A stretch of 64,000 nt of DNA. Source: Streptomyces griseocarneus. Lineage in GTDB: Bacteria; Actinomycetota; Actinomycetes; Streptomycetales; Streptomycetaceae. Under the pieces are notes generated by a model, which did not search any database, had not been told where the DNA came from, and worked only from the letters and a program-made list of their open reading frames with translations. Shown here piece by piece: positions 33,779-43,052 of the stretch; the stretch's first letter is position 1; each line of letters starts with the position of its first letter. The position numbers and the translations under genes are program-made. Location: positions 1 through 64,000 of the forward strand of contig PENC01000010.1 of the NCBI GenBank assembly GCA_003674045.1. The letters run 5' to 3'.

Positions 33779-34753
33779 ATGACGGTGCGACAGCATCAGG
33801 AGCGGCTGGGCACGGCGGCGGCCGCGCTTCCGTTCGGGAGGGCGGCGCGCGAGCTGGGACTCAGGCCGCGTGAGTTCGAACTCGCCGTACAACTGGGATA
33901 TGTACGGACGGTCGCTTCCGGCCCCGGTGGCCGACAGCGGGTCGCGCGGGAGGAGATCGAGCGTCACACGGGCGGGGCCGGTTTCCCGGAAGCGCTCCGT
34001 GCCCGGGTGTGGGTCGTGGGCACCGCCGAGGGCGCCGAGCTGATGGGCATCGGTCAGGCCCGCTTCGTGTGCCTCGCCAGAGCGGGCTGCTTCCCACCCG
34101 TGAGGTTCTACGTGAACCGGTATCGCGCGGTCGTCTGGCACTACCTGGCGGCCGACCTCGTGGAGTTCGCCGACGCGAATCCCGACCTGCTCACCGGCCG
34201 CACACCCCCGGAGCTGCGCGCCGCGCTGGAGGGGAATGCGGACCGGCGGCCCCGGGCCTGGCGCGCCCGCCGGGTCGACCAGTTGCTGGCCTTCACCCGG
34301 GACCCGTGGGAACGGGCAGCGGTCGTCGCCTCGGTGCTCCGTCCCGGGCAACTCGCCGACACGGTCCCCGACCCGTTCGAGCGGGCCCATGTCGGCACCC
34401 TGCGCCCACAGCTCGCCCTGGGGCGCTCGGACACCGTGGCCGGTCGGGAGATCATCGACAGGATGACCGTCGCGGCGGAGCCGGACGAGATCGAGGGTTA
34501 CCGGAAACTGCTCACCACCACGCTGGCGGAGGCCCGTGCTCTGCGGGCCGCGCCACGGCCGGGGAGCGAGCGGCCCCTTCCGGTGGCGCCGAGTGCTCCG
34601 CCGGAGCGAGTCCGGAGTCAGGCCCCGGCCGTCGCCGGGCCCGGGGCGACCGAGGATCGGCAGCCTCGGCCGAAGGGGCTGCGGGCGCTGTGGGGCCTGT
34701 TCCGCCGCCGGAGTTCACGGCAGCTTCCGGAAGAGTCCCTCCTGCATCACTGA
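33779..34753 (+). CDS. DUF6397-type hypothetical protein
   Basis: 324 aa from ATG 33779; GGGGGAGG ends six bases upstream, ruling out the GTG at 33764. Residues about 20-55 (LPFGRAARELGLRPREFELAVQLGYVRT) look like a helix-turn-helix, with a second similar segment (AEGAELMGIGQARFVCLARAGCFPPV). The C-terminal 70 residues are Pro/Arg-rich and low complexity. Streptomyces-restricted family as far as I can tell, function unknown, possibly DNA-binding. Its last 39 bases overlap the convergent tesB gene. Confidence 0.78.
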   Translation: MTVRQHQERLGTAAAALPFGRAARELGLRPREFELAVQLGYVRTVASGPGGRQRVAREEIERHTGGAGFPEALRARVWVVGTAEGAELMGIGQARFVCLARAGCFPPVRFYVNRYRAVVWHYLAADLVEFADANPDLLTGRTPPELRAALEGNADRRPRAWRARRVDQLLAFTRDPWERAAVVASVLRPGQLADTVPDPFERAHVGTLRPQLALGRSDTVAGREIIDRMTVAAEPDEIEGYRKLLTTTLAEARALRAAPRPGSERPLPVAPSAPPERVRSQAPAVAGPGATEDRQPRPKGLRALWGLFRRRSSRQLPEESLLHH

Positions 34754-35581
34754 CACCAGTAGCCTGCCCTCGTGGTCGAAGATCTGACCCCGGGCCAGCC
34801 CCCGCGCGCCGGTGGCGATGGGTGACTCCTGCTGGTAGAGGAACCACTCGTCGGCCTTGAAGGGGCGGTGGAACCACATCGCGTGGTCCAGCGAGGCCAG
34901 ATCGAAGCCGCGCCGGCCCCACAGCGGTTCCACCGGGATGCGCACCGCGTCGAGGAGCGTCATGTCACTGGCGTAGGTGAGGGCACAGGTGTGGACGAGG
35001 GGATCGTCCCCGAGCGGCCCCAGGGCACGCATCCACACGGCACTGCGCGGGTCCGCGTCGGCCAGTTCCTGCGGGGTCCAGCGCAGCCGGTCCACGTAAC
35101 GGATATCGAAGGCGAGCCTGCGCTCCATGTGCCGCAGCGCGTTCGGCAGCTCGCCTCCCAGATGGTCGCGGATCTCGTCGGCGAGCCGCGGCAGAGTCTC
35201 CGGGGAGGGCACCTCGGGCATCGCCACCTGATGCTCGAACCCCGGCTCGGGCTGATGGAAGGAGGCAGTGAGATTGAAGATCGTCCGGCCCTGCTGGACG
35301 GCCACCACGCGCCGTGTGGTGAAGGACCGTCCGTCGCGGACCCGCTCCACCTGGTACACGATCGGCACGCCCGGCCGCCCGGGACGCAGGAAGTACGCGT
35401 GGAGCGAGTGGACCGGGCGGCCACCGTCGGTGGTCCGCCCGGCCGCGACCAGCGCCTGTCCGGCCACCTGTCCACCGAAGACCCGCTGCAGGGACTCGTC
35501 CGGGCTGCGGCCCCGGAAGATGTTCAGATCGATCTGCTCGAGGTCGAGCAGACCCACCAGGCGGTCGGTGGGACTGGCCAT
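34715..35581 (-). CDS. tesB: Acyl-CoA thioesterase II
   Basis: 288 aa from ATG 35581. Double hot-dog fold. LQRVFGGQVAGQALVAAGRT is the first hot-dog helix. Catalytic elements of TesB are visible: Asp in LTYASDMTLLDA, a Ser/Thr in the QQESPIATGARG region, and the Gln in GLARGQIFDHEGRL. Hydrolyses acyl-CoA to free acid and CoA in the cytosol. Length equals E. coli TesB (286). The 3' end overlaps the convergent DUF6397 gene by 39 bases, an unusual arrangement. Confidence 0.92.
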   Translation of the reverse strand: MASPTDRLVGLLDLEQIDLNIFRGRSPDESLQRVFGGQVAGQALVAAGRTTDGGRPVHSLHAYFLRPGRPGVPIVYQVERVRDGRSFTTRRVVAVQQGRTIFNLTASFHQPEPGFEHQVAMPEVPSPETLPRLADEIRDHLGGELPNALRHMERRLAFDIRYVDRLRWTPQELADADPRSAVWMRALGPLGDDPLVHTCALTYASDMTLLDAVRIPVEPLWGRRGFDLASLDHAMWFHRPFKADEWFLYQQESPIATGARGLARGQIFDHEGRLLVSVMQEGLFRKLP

Positions 35582-35630
35582 CGGTACTCCTCTGCTGCCG
35601 GGGCGCGCCGAGGGGGCGGCGCCTCGGAGG

Positions 35631-38144
35631 CTACAGCTGTCCGACGTCCATGACGCGGACCACCGCGCGGCCTTCCTCGTCGGAGGCGGCGAGGTCCACC
35701 TCGGCGGAGATGCCCCAGTCGTGGTCGCCGTTGGGGTCGGCGAAGGTCTGCCGGACCCGCCACAGCCCGTCCTCGGGCCGCTCCTCGATGCTCAGCAGCT
35801 TCGGCCCCCGGGCGTCGGGACCGGTGCCGAGGTCCTCGTACTCGTCCCAGTAGGCGTCCATGGCCTCGGCCCAGCGGTCTGCGTCCCACCCGGCCTCCGC
35901 GTCCATCTCGCCCAGCTCGTCGACCTTGTCGAGCGCGGCGAGCTCGACGCGGCGGAACAGCGCGTTGCGCACCAGCACCCGGAAGGCGCGGGCGTTGGCG
36001 GTGACGGGCTTGACCTGGTCGGCGCGCTCCTGAGCCTCCTCGGCCGTCTCCTCCCCGGGGTTGGCGAGCTGCTCCCACTCGTCCAGCAGGCTGGAGTCCA
36101 CCTGGCGGACCATTTCGCCGAGCCAGGCGATCAGGTCCTCGAAGTCGTCGGACTTGAGGTCGTCGGGCACGGTGTGGTCCAGCGCCTTGTACGCGCTCGC
36201 CAGGTAGCGCAGCACGATGCCCTCGGTCCGCGCCAGGTCGTAGTAGGAGGTGAATTCCGTGAAGGTCATGGCGCGCTCGTACATGTCGCGGATGACCGAC
36301 TTCGGCGACAGCGGGTGGTCGCCGACCCAGGGGTGGCTCTTGCGGTAGAGGCCGTAGGCGTGCGACAGCACCTCGTCCAGCGGCTTGGGGTAGGTGACGT
36401 CCATGAGGCGCTCCATGCGGTCCTCGTACTCGACGCCTTCGGCCTTCATCGCCGCTACGGCCTCGCCGCGGGCCTTGTTCTGCTGGGCCGCGAGGATCTG
36501 CCGCGGGTCGTCAAGCGTCGACTCGACCACGGACACCATGTCCAGCGCGTAGGACGGCGACTCCGGGTCGAGGAGCTCGAAGGCGGCGAGCGCGAAGGTC
36601 GACAGCGGCTGGTTGAGCGCGAAGTCCGACTGGAGATCGACGGTCAGCCGGACGATCCGGCCCTCGGCGTCGGGCTTGTCGAGCCGCTCCACCACGCCGC
36701 CGTCCAGCAGCGATCGGTAGATGGCGATGGCCCGGCGGATGTGCCGCAGCTGGTTCCGGCGCGGCTCGTGGTTGTCCTCCAGCAGGCGGCGCATGGCCTC
36801 GAAGGCGTTGCCCGGCCGCGCGATGACGGAGAGCAGCATCGCGTGGGTGACCTGGAAGCGGGAGGTGAGCTGCTCGGGTTCCGAGGAGATGAGCTTCTCG
36901 AAGGTGTTCTCGGTCCAGTTGACGAAGCCCTCGGGGGCCTTCTTGCGGACCACCTTGCGGCGCTTCTTGGGGTCGTCCCCGGCCTTCGCGAGCGCCCGCT
37001 CGTTCTCCACGACGTGGTCGGGTGCCTGGGCGACGACGAAACCCGCGGTGTCGAAGCCCGCCCGGCCCGCGCGCCCGGCGATCTGGTGGAACTCCCGGGC
37101 ACGCAGCGTCCGCACCCGCTGGCCGTCGTACTTGGTGAGCGCTGTGAACAGCACGGTGCGGATCGGCACGTTGACGCCGACGCCCAGCGTGTCCGTCCCG
37201 CAGATGACCTTCAGCAGGCCGGCCTGTGCCAGGCGTTCCACGAGGCGCCGGTACTTCGGCAGCATTCCGGCGTGGTGGACGCCGATGCCGTGACGTACGT
37301 AGCGGGACAGGTTCCGGCCGAACTTGGTGGTGAACCGGAAGTTTCCGATCAGCTTGGCGATCTCGTCCTTCTCCTCGCGCGAGCACATGTTGATGCTCAT
37401 CAGCGCCTGGGCCCGCTCGACGGCGGCGGCCTGGGTGAAGTGGACGATGTAGACGGGCGCTTGATGGGTCTGCAGCAGCTCGGTCAGGGTCTCGGTCAGC
37501 GGCGTCGTGCGGTACTCGTAGGAGAGCGGGACGGGCCTGGTCGCGGAGCGTACGACGGCGGTGGGCCGTCCCGTGCGCCGGGTCAGGTCCTCCTCGAACC
37601 GGGAGACGTCGCCCAGTGTCGCGGACATCAGGACGAACTGCGCCTGCGGCAGCTCCAGCAGCGGGATCTGCCAGGCCCAGCCACGGTCGGGCTCCGCGTA
37701 GAAGTGGAACTCGTCCATGACGACCTGGCCGATGTCGGCGTCCTTGCCGTCGCGCAGGGCGATGGAGGCGAGCACCTCGGCGGTGCAGCAGATGACGGGC
37801 GCGTCGGCGTTGACCGAGGCGTCGCCCGTGAGCATGCCGACGTTCTCCGTGCCGAAGATCTTGCACAGGTCGAAGAACTTCTCCGAGACCAGAGCCTTGA
37901 TGGGCGCGGTGTAGAAGGTCACCTGGTCGTTGGCGAGCGCGGTGAAGTGCGCTCCGGCCGCCACGAGGCTCTTTCCCGAGCCGGTCGGCGTCGACAGGAT
38001 CACGTTCGCGCCGGAGACCACCTCGATCAGCGCCTCCTCCTGCGCGGGGTACAACGAGATCCCCCGCTCCTCGGCCCAGGTCGAGAACGCCTCGAAGAGG
38101 GCATCGGGGTCGGCATGGCTCGGCATCTGATCGATAAGGGTCAC
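35631..38144 (-). CDS. Ski2-like DEAD/DEAH RNA helicase with DUF3516 C-terminus
   Basis: 837 aa from GTG 38144 (the frame is open to 38204; MTLIDQMPSHADPDALFEAF is the familiar start). RecA lobe 1 has motif I STPTGSGKS (about residue 53), motif II MDEFHF (about 143) and motif III MSATLGD. Lobe 2 has FHQIAGRAGRAGFDTAG. The C-terminal half is the DUF3516 region (DVTYPKPLDEVLSHAYGLYRKSHPW and MTFTEFTSYYDLARTEGIVLRYLASAYKAL). Typical of actinobacterial Ski2/HelY-like helicases, probably acting in RNA metabolism. It stands alone, 49 bases before tesB on the same strand. Confidence 0.92.
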   Translation of the reverse strand: MTLIDQMPSHADPDALFEAFSTWAEERGISLYPAQEEALIEVVSGANVILSTPTGSGKSLVAAGAHFTALANDQVTFYTAPIKALVSEKFFDLCKIFGTENVGMLTGDASVNADAPVICCTAEVLASIALRDGKDADIGQVVMDEFHFYAEPDRGWAWQIPLLELPQAQFVLMSATLGDVSRFEEDLTRRTGRPTAVVRSATRPVPLSYEYRTTPLTETLTELLQTHQAPVYIVHFTQAAAVERAQALMSINMCSREEKDEIAKLIGNFRFTTKFGRNLSRYVRHGIGVHHAGMLPKYRRLVERLAQAGLLKVICGTDTLGVGVNVPIRTVLFTALTKYDGQRVRTLRAREFHQIAGRAGRAGFDTAGFVVAQAPDHVVENERALAKAGDDPKKRRKVVRKKAPEGFVNWTENTFEKLISSEPEQLTSRFQVTHAMLLSVIARPGNAFEAMRRLLEDNHEPRRNQLRHIRRAIAIYRSLLDGGVVERLDKPDAEGRIVRLTVDLQSDFALNQPLSTFALAAFELLDPESPSYALDMVSVVESTLDDPRQILAAQQNKARGEAVAAMKAEGVEYEDRMERLMDVTYPKPLDEVLSHAYGLYRKSHPWVGDHPLSPKSVIRDMYERAMTFTEFTSYYDLARTEGIVLRYLASAYKALDHTVPDDLKSDDFEDLIAWLGEMVRQVDSSLLDEWEQLANPGEETAEEAQERADQVKPVTANARAFRVLVRNALFRRVELAALDKVDELGEMDAEAGWDADRWAEAMDAYWDEYEDLGTGPDARGPKLLSIEERPEDGLWRVRQTFADPNGDHDWGISAEVDLAASDEEGRAVVRVMDVGQL

Positions 38145-38288
38145 GCCTCCATACTGCCTGGCCCCGGGCCGTATCGGAGAACCGGGCGGTCGGACGAAGA
38201 TCATCGGGCGTTACGCTGAGTCGCCGACCCGGCGTCAGGGAAGGCGAAGAACCGGCCATAAAAGGCCGCAAAAAGGGGTGAATCAATC

Positions 38289-39080
38289 ATGATGGGACCG
38301 GCCCACTCGCTCTCGGGCGCGGCCGCCTGGCTGGGTGTGGGGGCCGCGTTCGCCGCAGCGGGGCACCCGATGCCCTGGCCGGTGCTGGTCGTCGGCGCCC
38401 TGATCTGCGCGGGCGCGGCACTCGCCCCGGACCTCGACCACAAGTCGGCGACCATATCGCGGGCCTTCGGCCCGATCTCCCGCATCCTGTGCGAGATCAT
38501 CGACAAGCTGTCGCACGCGGTCTACAAGGCCACCCGCGGCCGTGGCGACCCGCGCCGCAACGGCGGCCACCGCACCCTCACCCACACCGCAGTGTGGGCC
38601 GTGCTGATAGGCGTCGGCACCTCGGCGCTGGCGACGACCGGCGGGCGCTGGGCCGTGCTCGGCATCCTCTTCGTCCACCTCGTGCTGGCCGTCGAAGGGC
38701 TGCTGTGGCGGGTGGCCAGGACCTCCAGCGACGTCCTGGTGTGGCTGCTCGGCGCCACCAGCACCTGGATACTCGCCGGAGTCCTGGACGAGCCGGGCAA
38801 CGGGGCGGGCTGGCTGTTCGACGCCCCGGGCCAGGAGTACATGTGGCTCGGCCTGCCCATCGTGCTCGGCGCGCTCGTGCACGACATCGGCGACGCGCTC
38901 ACCGTCTCCGGCTGCCCGATCCTGTGGCCCATACCCTTCGGCCGCAAGCGCTGGTATCCCCTGGGTCCCCCGAAGGCCATGCGCTTCAGGGCGGGCAGCC
39001 GGGTCGAGATGAAGATCCTCATGCCGGCCTTTCTCCTGCTCGGCGCGGCCGGCGGTATCGGAGCCCTGGACGTCCTCTGA
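38289..39080 (+). CDS. YdjM/DUF457-type membrane-bound metal-dependent hydrolase
   Basis: 263 aa. Several membrane helices with conserved motifs of the DUF457 family: the N-terminal MGPAHSLSGAAAWLGVG, then ALAPDLDHKSATISR and GHRTLTHTAVWAV, whose Asp and His residues are the predicted metal ligands. The family includes E. coli YdjM; biochemical function is unproven. ATG 38289 or 38292 are equally possible. Followed by a strong bidirectional terminator. Confidence 0.85.
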   Translation: MMGPAHSLSGAAAWLGVGAAFAAAGHPMPWPVLVVGALICAGAALAPDLDHKSATISRAFGPISRILCEIIDKLSHAVYKATRGRGDPRRNGGHRTLTHTAVWAVLIGVGTSALATTGGRWAVLGILFVHLVLAVEGLLWRVARTSSDVLVWLLGATSTWILAGVLDEPGNGAGWLFDAPGQEYMWLGLPIVLGALVHDIGDALTVSGCPILWPIPFGRKRWYPLGPPKAMRFRAGSRVEMKILMPAFLLLGAAGGIGALDVL

Positions 39081-39133
39081 GTTTTCACGACACCTCCGTG
39101 CCACGGTGTGCCATGAGGCCGTGGACTCCCCAC

Positions 39134-39165
39134 AGGACGCCGGGGCAGGTCCGCCCCGGCGTCCT
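39134..39165 (+). terminator. Bidirectional terminator, 13-bp stem
   Basis: AGGACGCCGGGGC (39134-39146) and its exact inverse (39153-39165) surround AGGTCC. It lies between the convergent YdjM-type and ABC exporter genes and serves both. Confidence 0.85.
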
Positions 39166-39194
39166 CGTGGTCCCGGACGTGCACGACGCGGCTT

Positions 39195-40976
39195 CTACTG
39201 GTGCCAGGACCGCCACAGCGCCGCGTAGGCGCCGTCTGCCGCCACCAGTTCGTCGTGGCTGCCCAGCTCCGTGATCCGGCCGTCCTCCGCGACCGCGATC
39301 ACGTCCGCGTCATGAGCGGTGTGCAGCCGGTGCGCGATGGCCACGACCGTGCGTCCCTCCAGGACGCGCGCCAGTGAGCGTTCCAGGTGCCGCGCCGCCC
39401 GCGGGTCCAGCAGGGAGGTCGCCTCGTCCAGTACCAAGGTGTGCGGATCGGCGAGGACCAGCCGTGCCAGCGCAACCTGCTGGGCCTGTGCGGGGGTGAG
39501 GGAGAGGCCGCCCGAGCCGACCTCCGTGTCCAGCTCGTCCTCCAGGGCCCGGGCCCAGCCGTCGGCGTCCACGGCCGCGAGCGCCGACCAGAGCTCCGCG
39601 TCACCGGCGGTGGTGCGGGCGAGGAGGAGGTTGTCGCGCAGCGTCCCCACGAAGACGTGGTGTTCCTGGTTGACCAGGGCCACGTGCTGCCGCACCCGCT
39701 CCGTGGACATCCGGGACAGCTCGGCGCCACCGAGTGTCACCGCGCCCGAACGCGGTGCGTAGATGCCCGCCAGCAGCCGCCCCAGCGTGGACTTGCCCGC
39801 ACCGGACGGCCCGACGAGAGCGACCCGGCTCCCGGGGCTGACCTCGAGCGAGACTCCGTGCAGCACGTCACTGCCCGACTGGTAGCCGAACCGGACCTCA
39901 TCCGCTCGGACACTCCGGCCCCGAGGGTTTTCGCTTCCGTCCCCGCCGTCGGGCTCGATGTCCCGGACGCCCACCAACCGGGCCAGTGACACCTGGGCGA
40001 TCTGGAGCTCGTCGTACCAGCGCAGGATCAGCCCGACCGGCTCGGTGAGCATCTGGGCGAAGAGCGCCCCGGTCGTCAGCCGGCCGACCGAGATCCACCC
40101 CTGGAGGACGAAGACACCTCCGATGATCAGCACCGAGCCGAAGACCAGCAGGTGGGTCACGTTGACGACCGGGAAGAGCACCGAGCGCAGCCACAATGTG
40201 TAGCGCTCCCACTGGGTCCACTCGGCGATCCGCCGGTCCGACAGGGCTACCCGGCGGCGGCCCAGCCGGTGCGCCTCGACGGTGCGTCCCGCGTCGACGG
40301 TCTCCGTCAGGGAGGCCGCCACCGCCGCGTATCCCGCGGCCTCGGACCGGTAGGCGCCCGGCGCCCGCCGGAAGTACCAGCGGCAGCCCGCCACCAGCAC
40401 CGGAAGGGCGACGAGGATGCACAGGGCCAGCGGCGGGGCCGTCACCGTCAGCGCGCCCAGCAGCAGACCCGCCCATACGACACCGATCGCCAGCTGCGGC
40501 ACCGCCTCGCGCATGGCTTCCGCCAGCCGGTCGACGTCCGTGGTGATCCTGGACAGCAGATCGCCGGTTCCCGCCCGCTCCAGTACGCCCGGAGGCAGGG
40601 CCACCGACCGGACGAGGAAGTCCTCGCGCAGGTCCGCCAGCATCTCCTCACCGAGCACCGCGCCGCGCAGCCGTACCATGCGCACGAACACGGTCTGTGC
40701 CGCGAGCGCGACCGCGAACAGGGAGAGCGTGCGCCCCAGGTGGACGTCCCGCGCGCCCGACGACAGGTCCTCGACCAGGCCGCCGAGCAGGTACGGGCCG
40801 ACCATGGACGCCGCCACGGCCAGCGCGTTCGCCGTCACCAGGAGGACGAACGCCTTCCGGTGGCGGCGGAACAGGCCGCGTACATAGGCCCGTACGGTCG
40901 CCGGTGCGGCGACGGGCAGAGTGGTCGCCGACTCCGGCGCCGCCGGGTCGTGCTCGGGCGGCGCGATGCCGATCAT
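39195..40976 (-). CDS. Heterodimeric ABC exporter half-transporter A
   Basis: 593 aa from ATG 40976, overlapping the stop of half-transporter B (ATGA). Six-helix transmembrane domain (about 35-320), then the NBD. Walker A GPSGAGKS (about 387), Q-loop VNQEHH, Walker B TLVLDEATSLLD and switch His in IAHRLHTA are intact. The signature loop reads LSLTPAQAQQ instead of LSGGQ (about 490). A normal P-loop with a faulty signature is the mirror image of subunit B, so exactly one composite ATP site can be competent. Probable exporter of a lipid, peptide or drug. Confidence 0.9.
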   Translation of the reverse strand: MIGIAPPEHDPAAPESATTLPVAAPATVRAYVRGLFRRHRKAFVLLVTANALAVAASMVGPYLLGGLVEDLSSGARDVHLGRTLSLFAVALAAQTVFVRMVRLRGAVLGEEMLADLREDFLVRSVALPPGVLERAGTGDLLSRITTDVDRLAEAMREAVPQLAIGVVWAGLLLGALTVTAPPLALCILVALPVLVAGCRWYFRRAPGAYRSEAAGYAAVAASLTETVDAGRTVEAHRLGRRRVALSDRRIAEWTQWERYTLWLRSVLFPVVNVTHLLVFGSVLIIGGVFVLQGWISVGRLTTGALFAQMLTEPVGLILRWYDELQIAQVSLARLVGVRDIEPDGGDGSENPRGRSVRADEVRFGYQSGSDVLHGVSLEVSPGSRVALVGPSGAGKSTLGRLLAGIYAPRSGAVTLGGAELSRMSTERVRQHVALVNQEHHVFVGTLRDNLLLARTTAGDAELWSALAAVDADGWARALEDELDTEVGSGGLSLTPAQAQQVALARLVLADPHTLVLDEATSLLDPRAARHLERSLARVLEGRTVVAIAHRLHTAHDADVIAVAEDGRITELGSHDELVAADGAYAALWRSWHQ

Positions 40977-42802
40977 GCCGACTCCTCCACGTGTTCGTTC
41001 CGCTTGAGCTCGGTGAGCTCCGTCTCCAGTTCCGCGTCGGTCCCCGTGTCCGGTTCCCGCGTGACGACCGCGCGGTACAGGGCGTCCTGCAACAGCTCGC
41101 GATGCGTACCCACCGCTGCCACGCGGCCCTGCTGTACGAACGCCACACGGTCGGCCCGGTCGAGCAGCAGGGGGCTGGACGAGAACACGACTGTGGTGCG
41201 GCCCTGTCGCAGGCTCCGCAGTCCTTCGGCGATACGCGCCTCGGTGTGCGAGTCCACCGCGGAGGTGGGCTCGTCGAGCACCAGCACCTCCGGGTTCGTC
41301 ACCAGCGACCGTGCCAGCGCCAGGCGCTGACGCTGTCCACCGGACAGCGAGCGGCCGCGTTCGGTGATCCGGGCGCGCATCGGGTCCCCCGACCCGTCGG
41401 CCGATGCCCGCGCCAGCGCGTCCAGGACGTCCCCGCACTGTGCCGCCGCCAGCGCCGCGTCGATGCCCACGGCTCCGGATCCGGAGGACGGCACATCCAG
41501 CAGCTCCGTGAGCGTCCCCGACAGCAGCACCGGTTCCTTGTCCTGGACGAGCACCGCGGCGCGGGCCGTGCCGAGCGGTACCTCGTCCAGTGCCGCGTCG
41601 CCCAGCCGCACGGAAGGCGCCCCGGAGCCGCTGCCCGTCGCATGCCCGCCCAGCCGCTCGGCGAGTTTCCCGGCGGCGTCCGGGTCACCGCAGACCACCG
41701 CCGTCAGCCGGCCGGAGGGCGCGAGCAGACCGCTGTCGGGGTCGTACAGGTCACCGGACAACTGCGGGTCGGTACGGCCGGTATCGGCGGTCTCCACGGC
41801 CGGCCCCGAGCGCGTCAGGGCCAGTACCCGGGCCGCGCGGGCCGCCGACGGCCGCGAGAAGGAGTACGCCATGGCGATCTCCTCGAACTGACGCAGAGGG
41901 AACAGCAGAAACGTGACCATGCTGTAGACGGTGACGAGTTCGCCGACCCCGATCCGGCCGTCCCGGACCAGGCCGACCCCGTACCAGACCACCGCGATCA
42001 GCAGAATGCCCGGCAGCAGCACCTGAACCGCTGCGATCAGGGCCCACATCCGGGCACTGTGCACAGCGGCCCGGCGGACTTCCTGCGACGCACGGCGATA
42101 ACGGGTCAGGAAGAGCTCCTCGCCTCCGATGCCCCGCAGCACGCGCAGCCCCGCCACGGTGTCCGAGGCCAGCTCCGTGGCCCGCCCGGCCTTCTCCCGC
42201 TGTGCGTCGGCCCGCTTCGTCGCGGGCGGCAGCAACGGCAGTACGGCCAGCACCAGTACCGGCACGCCGAGCGCGATCACGATGCCCAGGGCCGGCTGGT
42301 AGACCAGCAGGGCCACGGACACCACCGCCGTGGTGAACGCCGCCGAGCCGAAGCGCGACAGAGCCTCCACGAACCAGCCGATCTTCTCGACGTCTCCGGT
42401 CGACACCGCGGTCACCTCACCCGCCGCGACCTGCCGGGTCAAGGTGGCCCCCAACTCGGCCGTCTTCCGCGCCAGGAGCTGCTGCAGCCGGGCCGCGGCG
42501 GTGATCCAGTTGGTGGTGGCCGCCCGGTGCAGCATCGTGTCACCCACGGCGATGAGCACACCGAGCAGCACCATCAGGCCACCGGCCAGCGTCAGCCGAC
42601 CGCCCGAGCGGTCCACGACCGCCTGAAGGGCGGCCCCCAGGGCGACCGGCAACAACGCCACCGACACCATGTGCACGATGCCCCACAGCAGGGCCTTGAC
42701 CTGGCCTCCGAGCTGGTTCCGGCCCAGCCAGAGCATCAGACGCGGGCCCGAGCGCACGTCGGGGCGGCCGGGATCGGCGAACGGGAGATCCTGAATCTGC
42801 AT
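40973..42802 (-). CDS. Heterodimeric ABC exporter half-transporter B (degenerate NBD)
   Basis: 609 aa from ATG 42802. Transmembrane domain about 35-325. The NBD has an intact signature (RSLSGGQRQRLALARS, about 484) and Walker B (VLVLDEPTSAVD). The P-loop is VVCGDPDAAGKLAER (about 367) instead of GxxGxGKS/T, and the switch His is replaced by Ser in VVFSSSPLLL (about 538). It therefore cannot hydrolyse ATP in its own site but supplies the signature loop to subunit A. First gene of the pair; its upstream region is shared with the divergent PNGase A-like gene. Confidence 0.9.
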   Translation of the reverse strand: MQIQDLPFADPGRPDVRSGPRLMLWLGRNQLGGQVKALLWGIVHMVSVALLPVALGAALQAVVDRSGGRLTLAGGLMVLLGVLIAVGDTMLHRAATTNWITAAARLQQLLARKTAELGATLTRQVAAGEVTAVSTGDVEKIGWFVEALSRFGSAAFTTAVVSVALLVYQPALGIVIALGVPVLVLAVLPLLPPATKRADAQREKAGRATELASDTVAGLRVLRGIGGEELFLTRYRRASQEVRRAAVHSARMWALIAAVQVLLPGILLIAVVWYGVGLVRDGRIGVGELVTVYSMVTFLLFPLRQFEEIAMAYSFSRPSAARAARVLALTRSGPAVETADTGRTDPQLSGDLYDPDSGLLAPSGRLTAVVCGDPDAAGKLAERLGGHATGSGSGAPSVRLGDAALDEVPLGTARAAVLVQDKEPVLLSGTLTELLDVPSSGSGAVGIDAALAAAQCGDVLDALARASADGSGDPMRARITERGRSLSGGQRQRLALARSLVTNPEVLVLDEPTSAVDSHTEARIAEGLRSLRQGRTTVVFSSSPLLLDRADRVAFVQQGRVAAVGTHRELLQDALYRAVVTREPDTGTDAELETELTELKRNEHVEESA

Positions 42803-43052
42803 GGCATCCCAGAGTTCCGGGGGCGGGTGATGAGGGAGCGGTGCAAGGCTCGCGCCACCGGAGCGCCGTATTCAACTGGTTTTCCCAGGAACGACGCGGG
42901 AGCGAAGCGCCAGCCGATCAGGGCCGATCAGGGATGTGTGACGGGGGAGGCGCTGGACCGGACAGGAGAGATACATCGGACCGAGCGCGGATGGCGCATC
43001 AGGCCAAAGGAGCTCTGGCGCGCCGCGCTGCGGCGCGCTTCACTCCTGCCCC

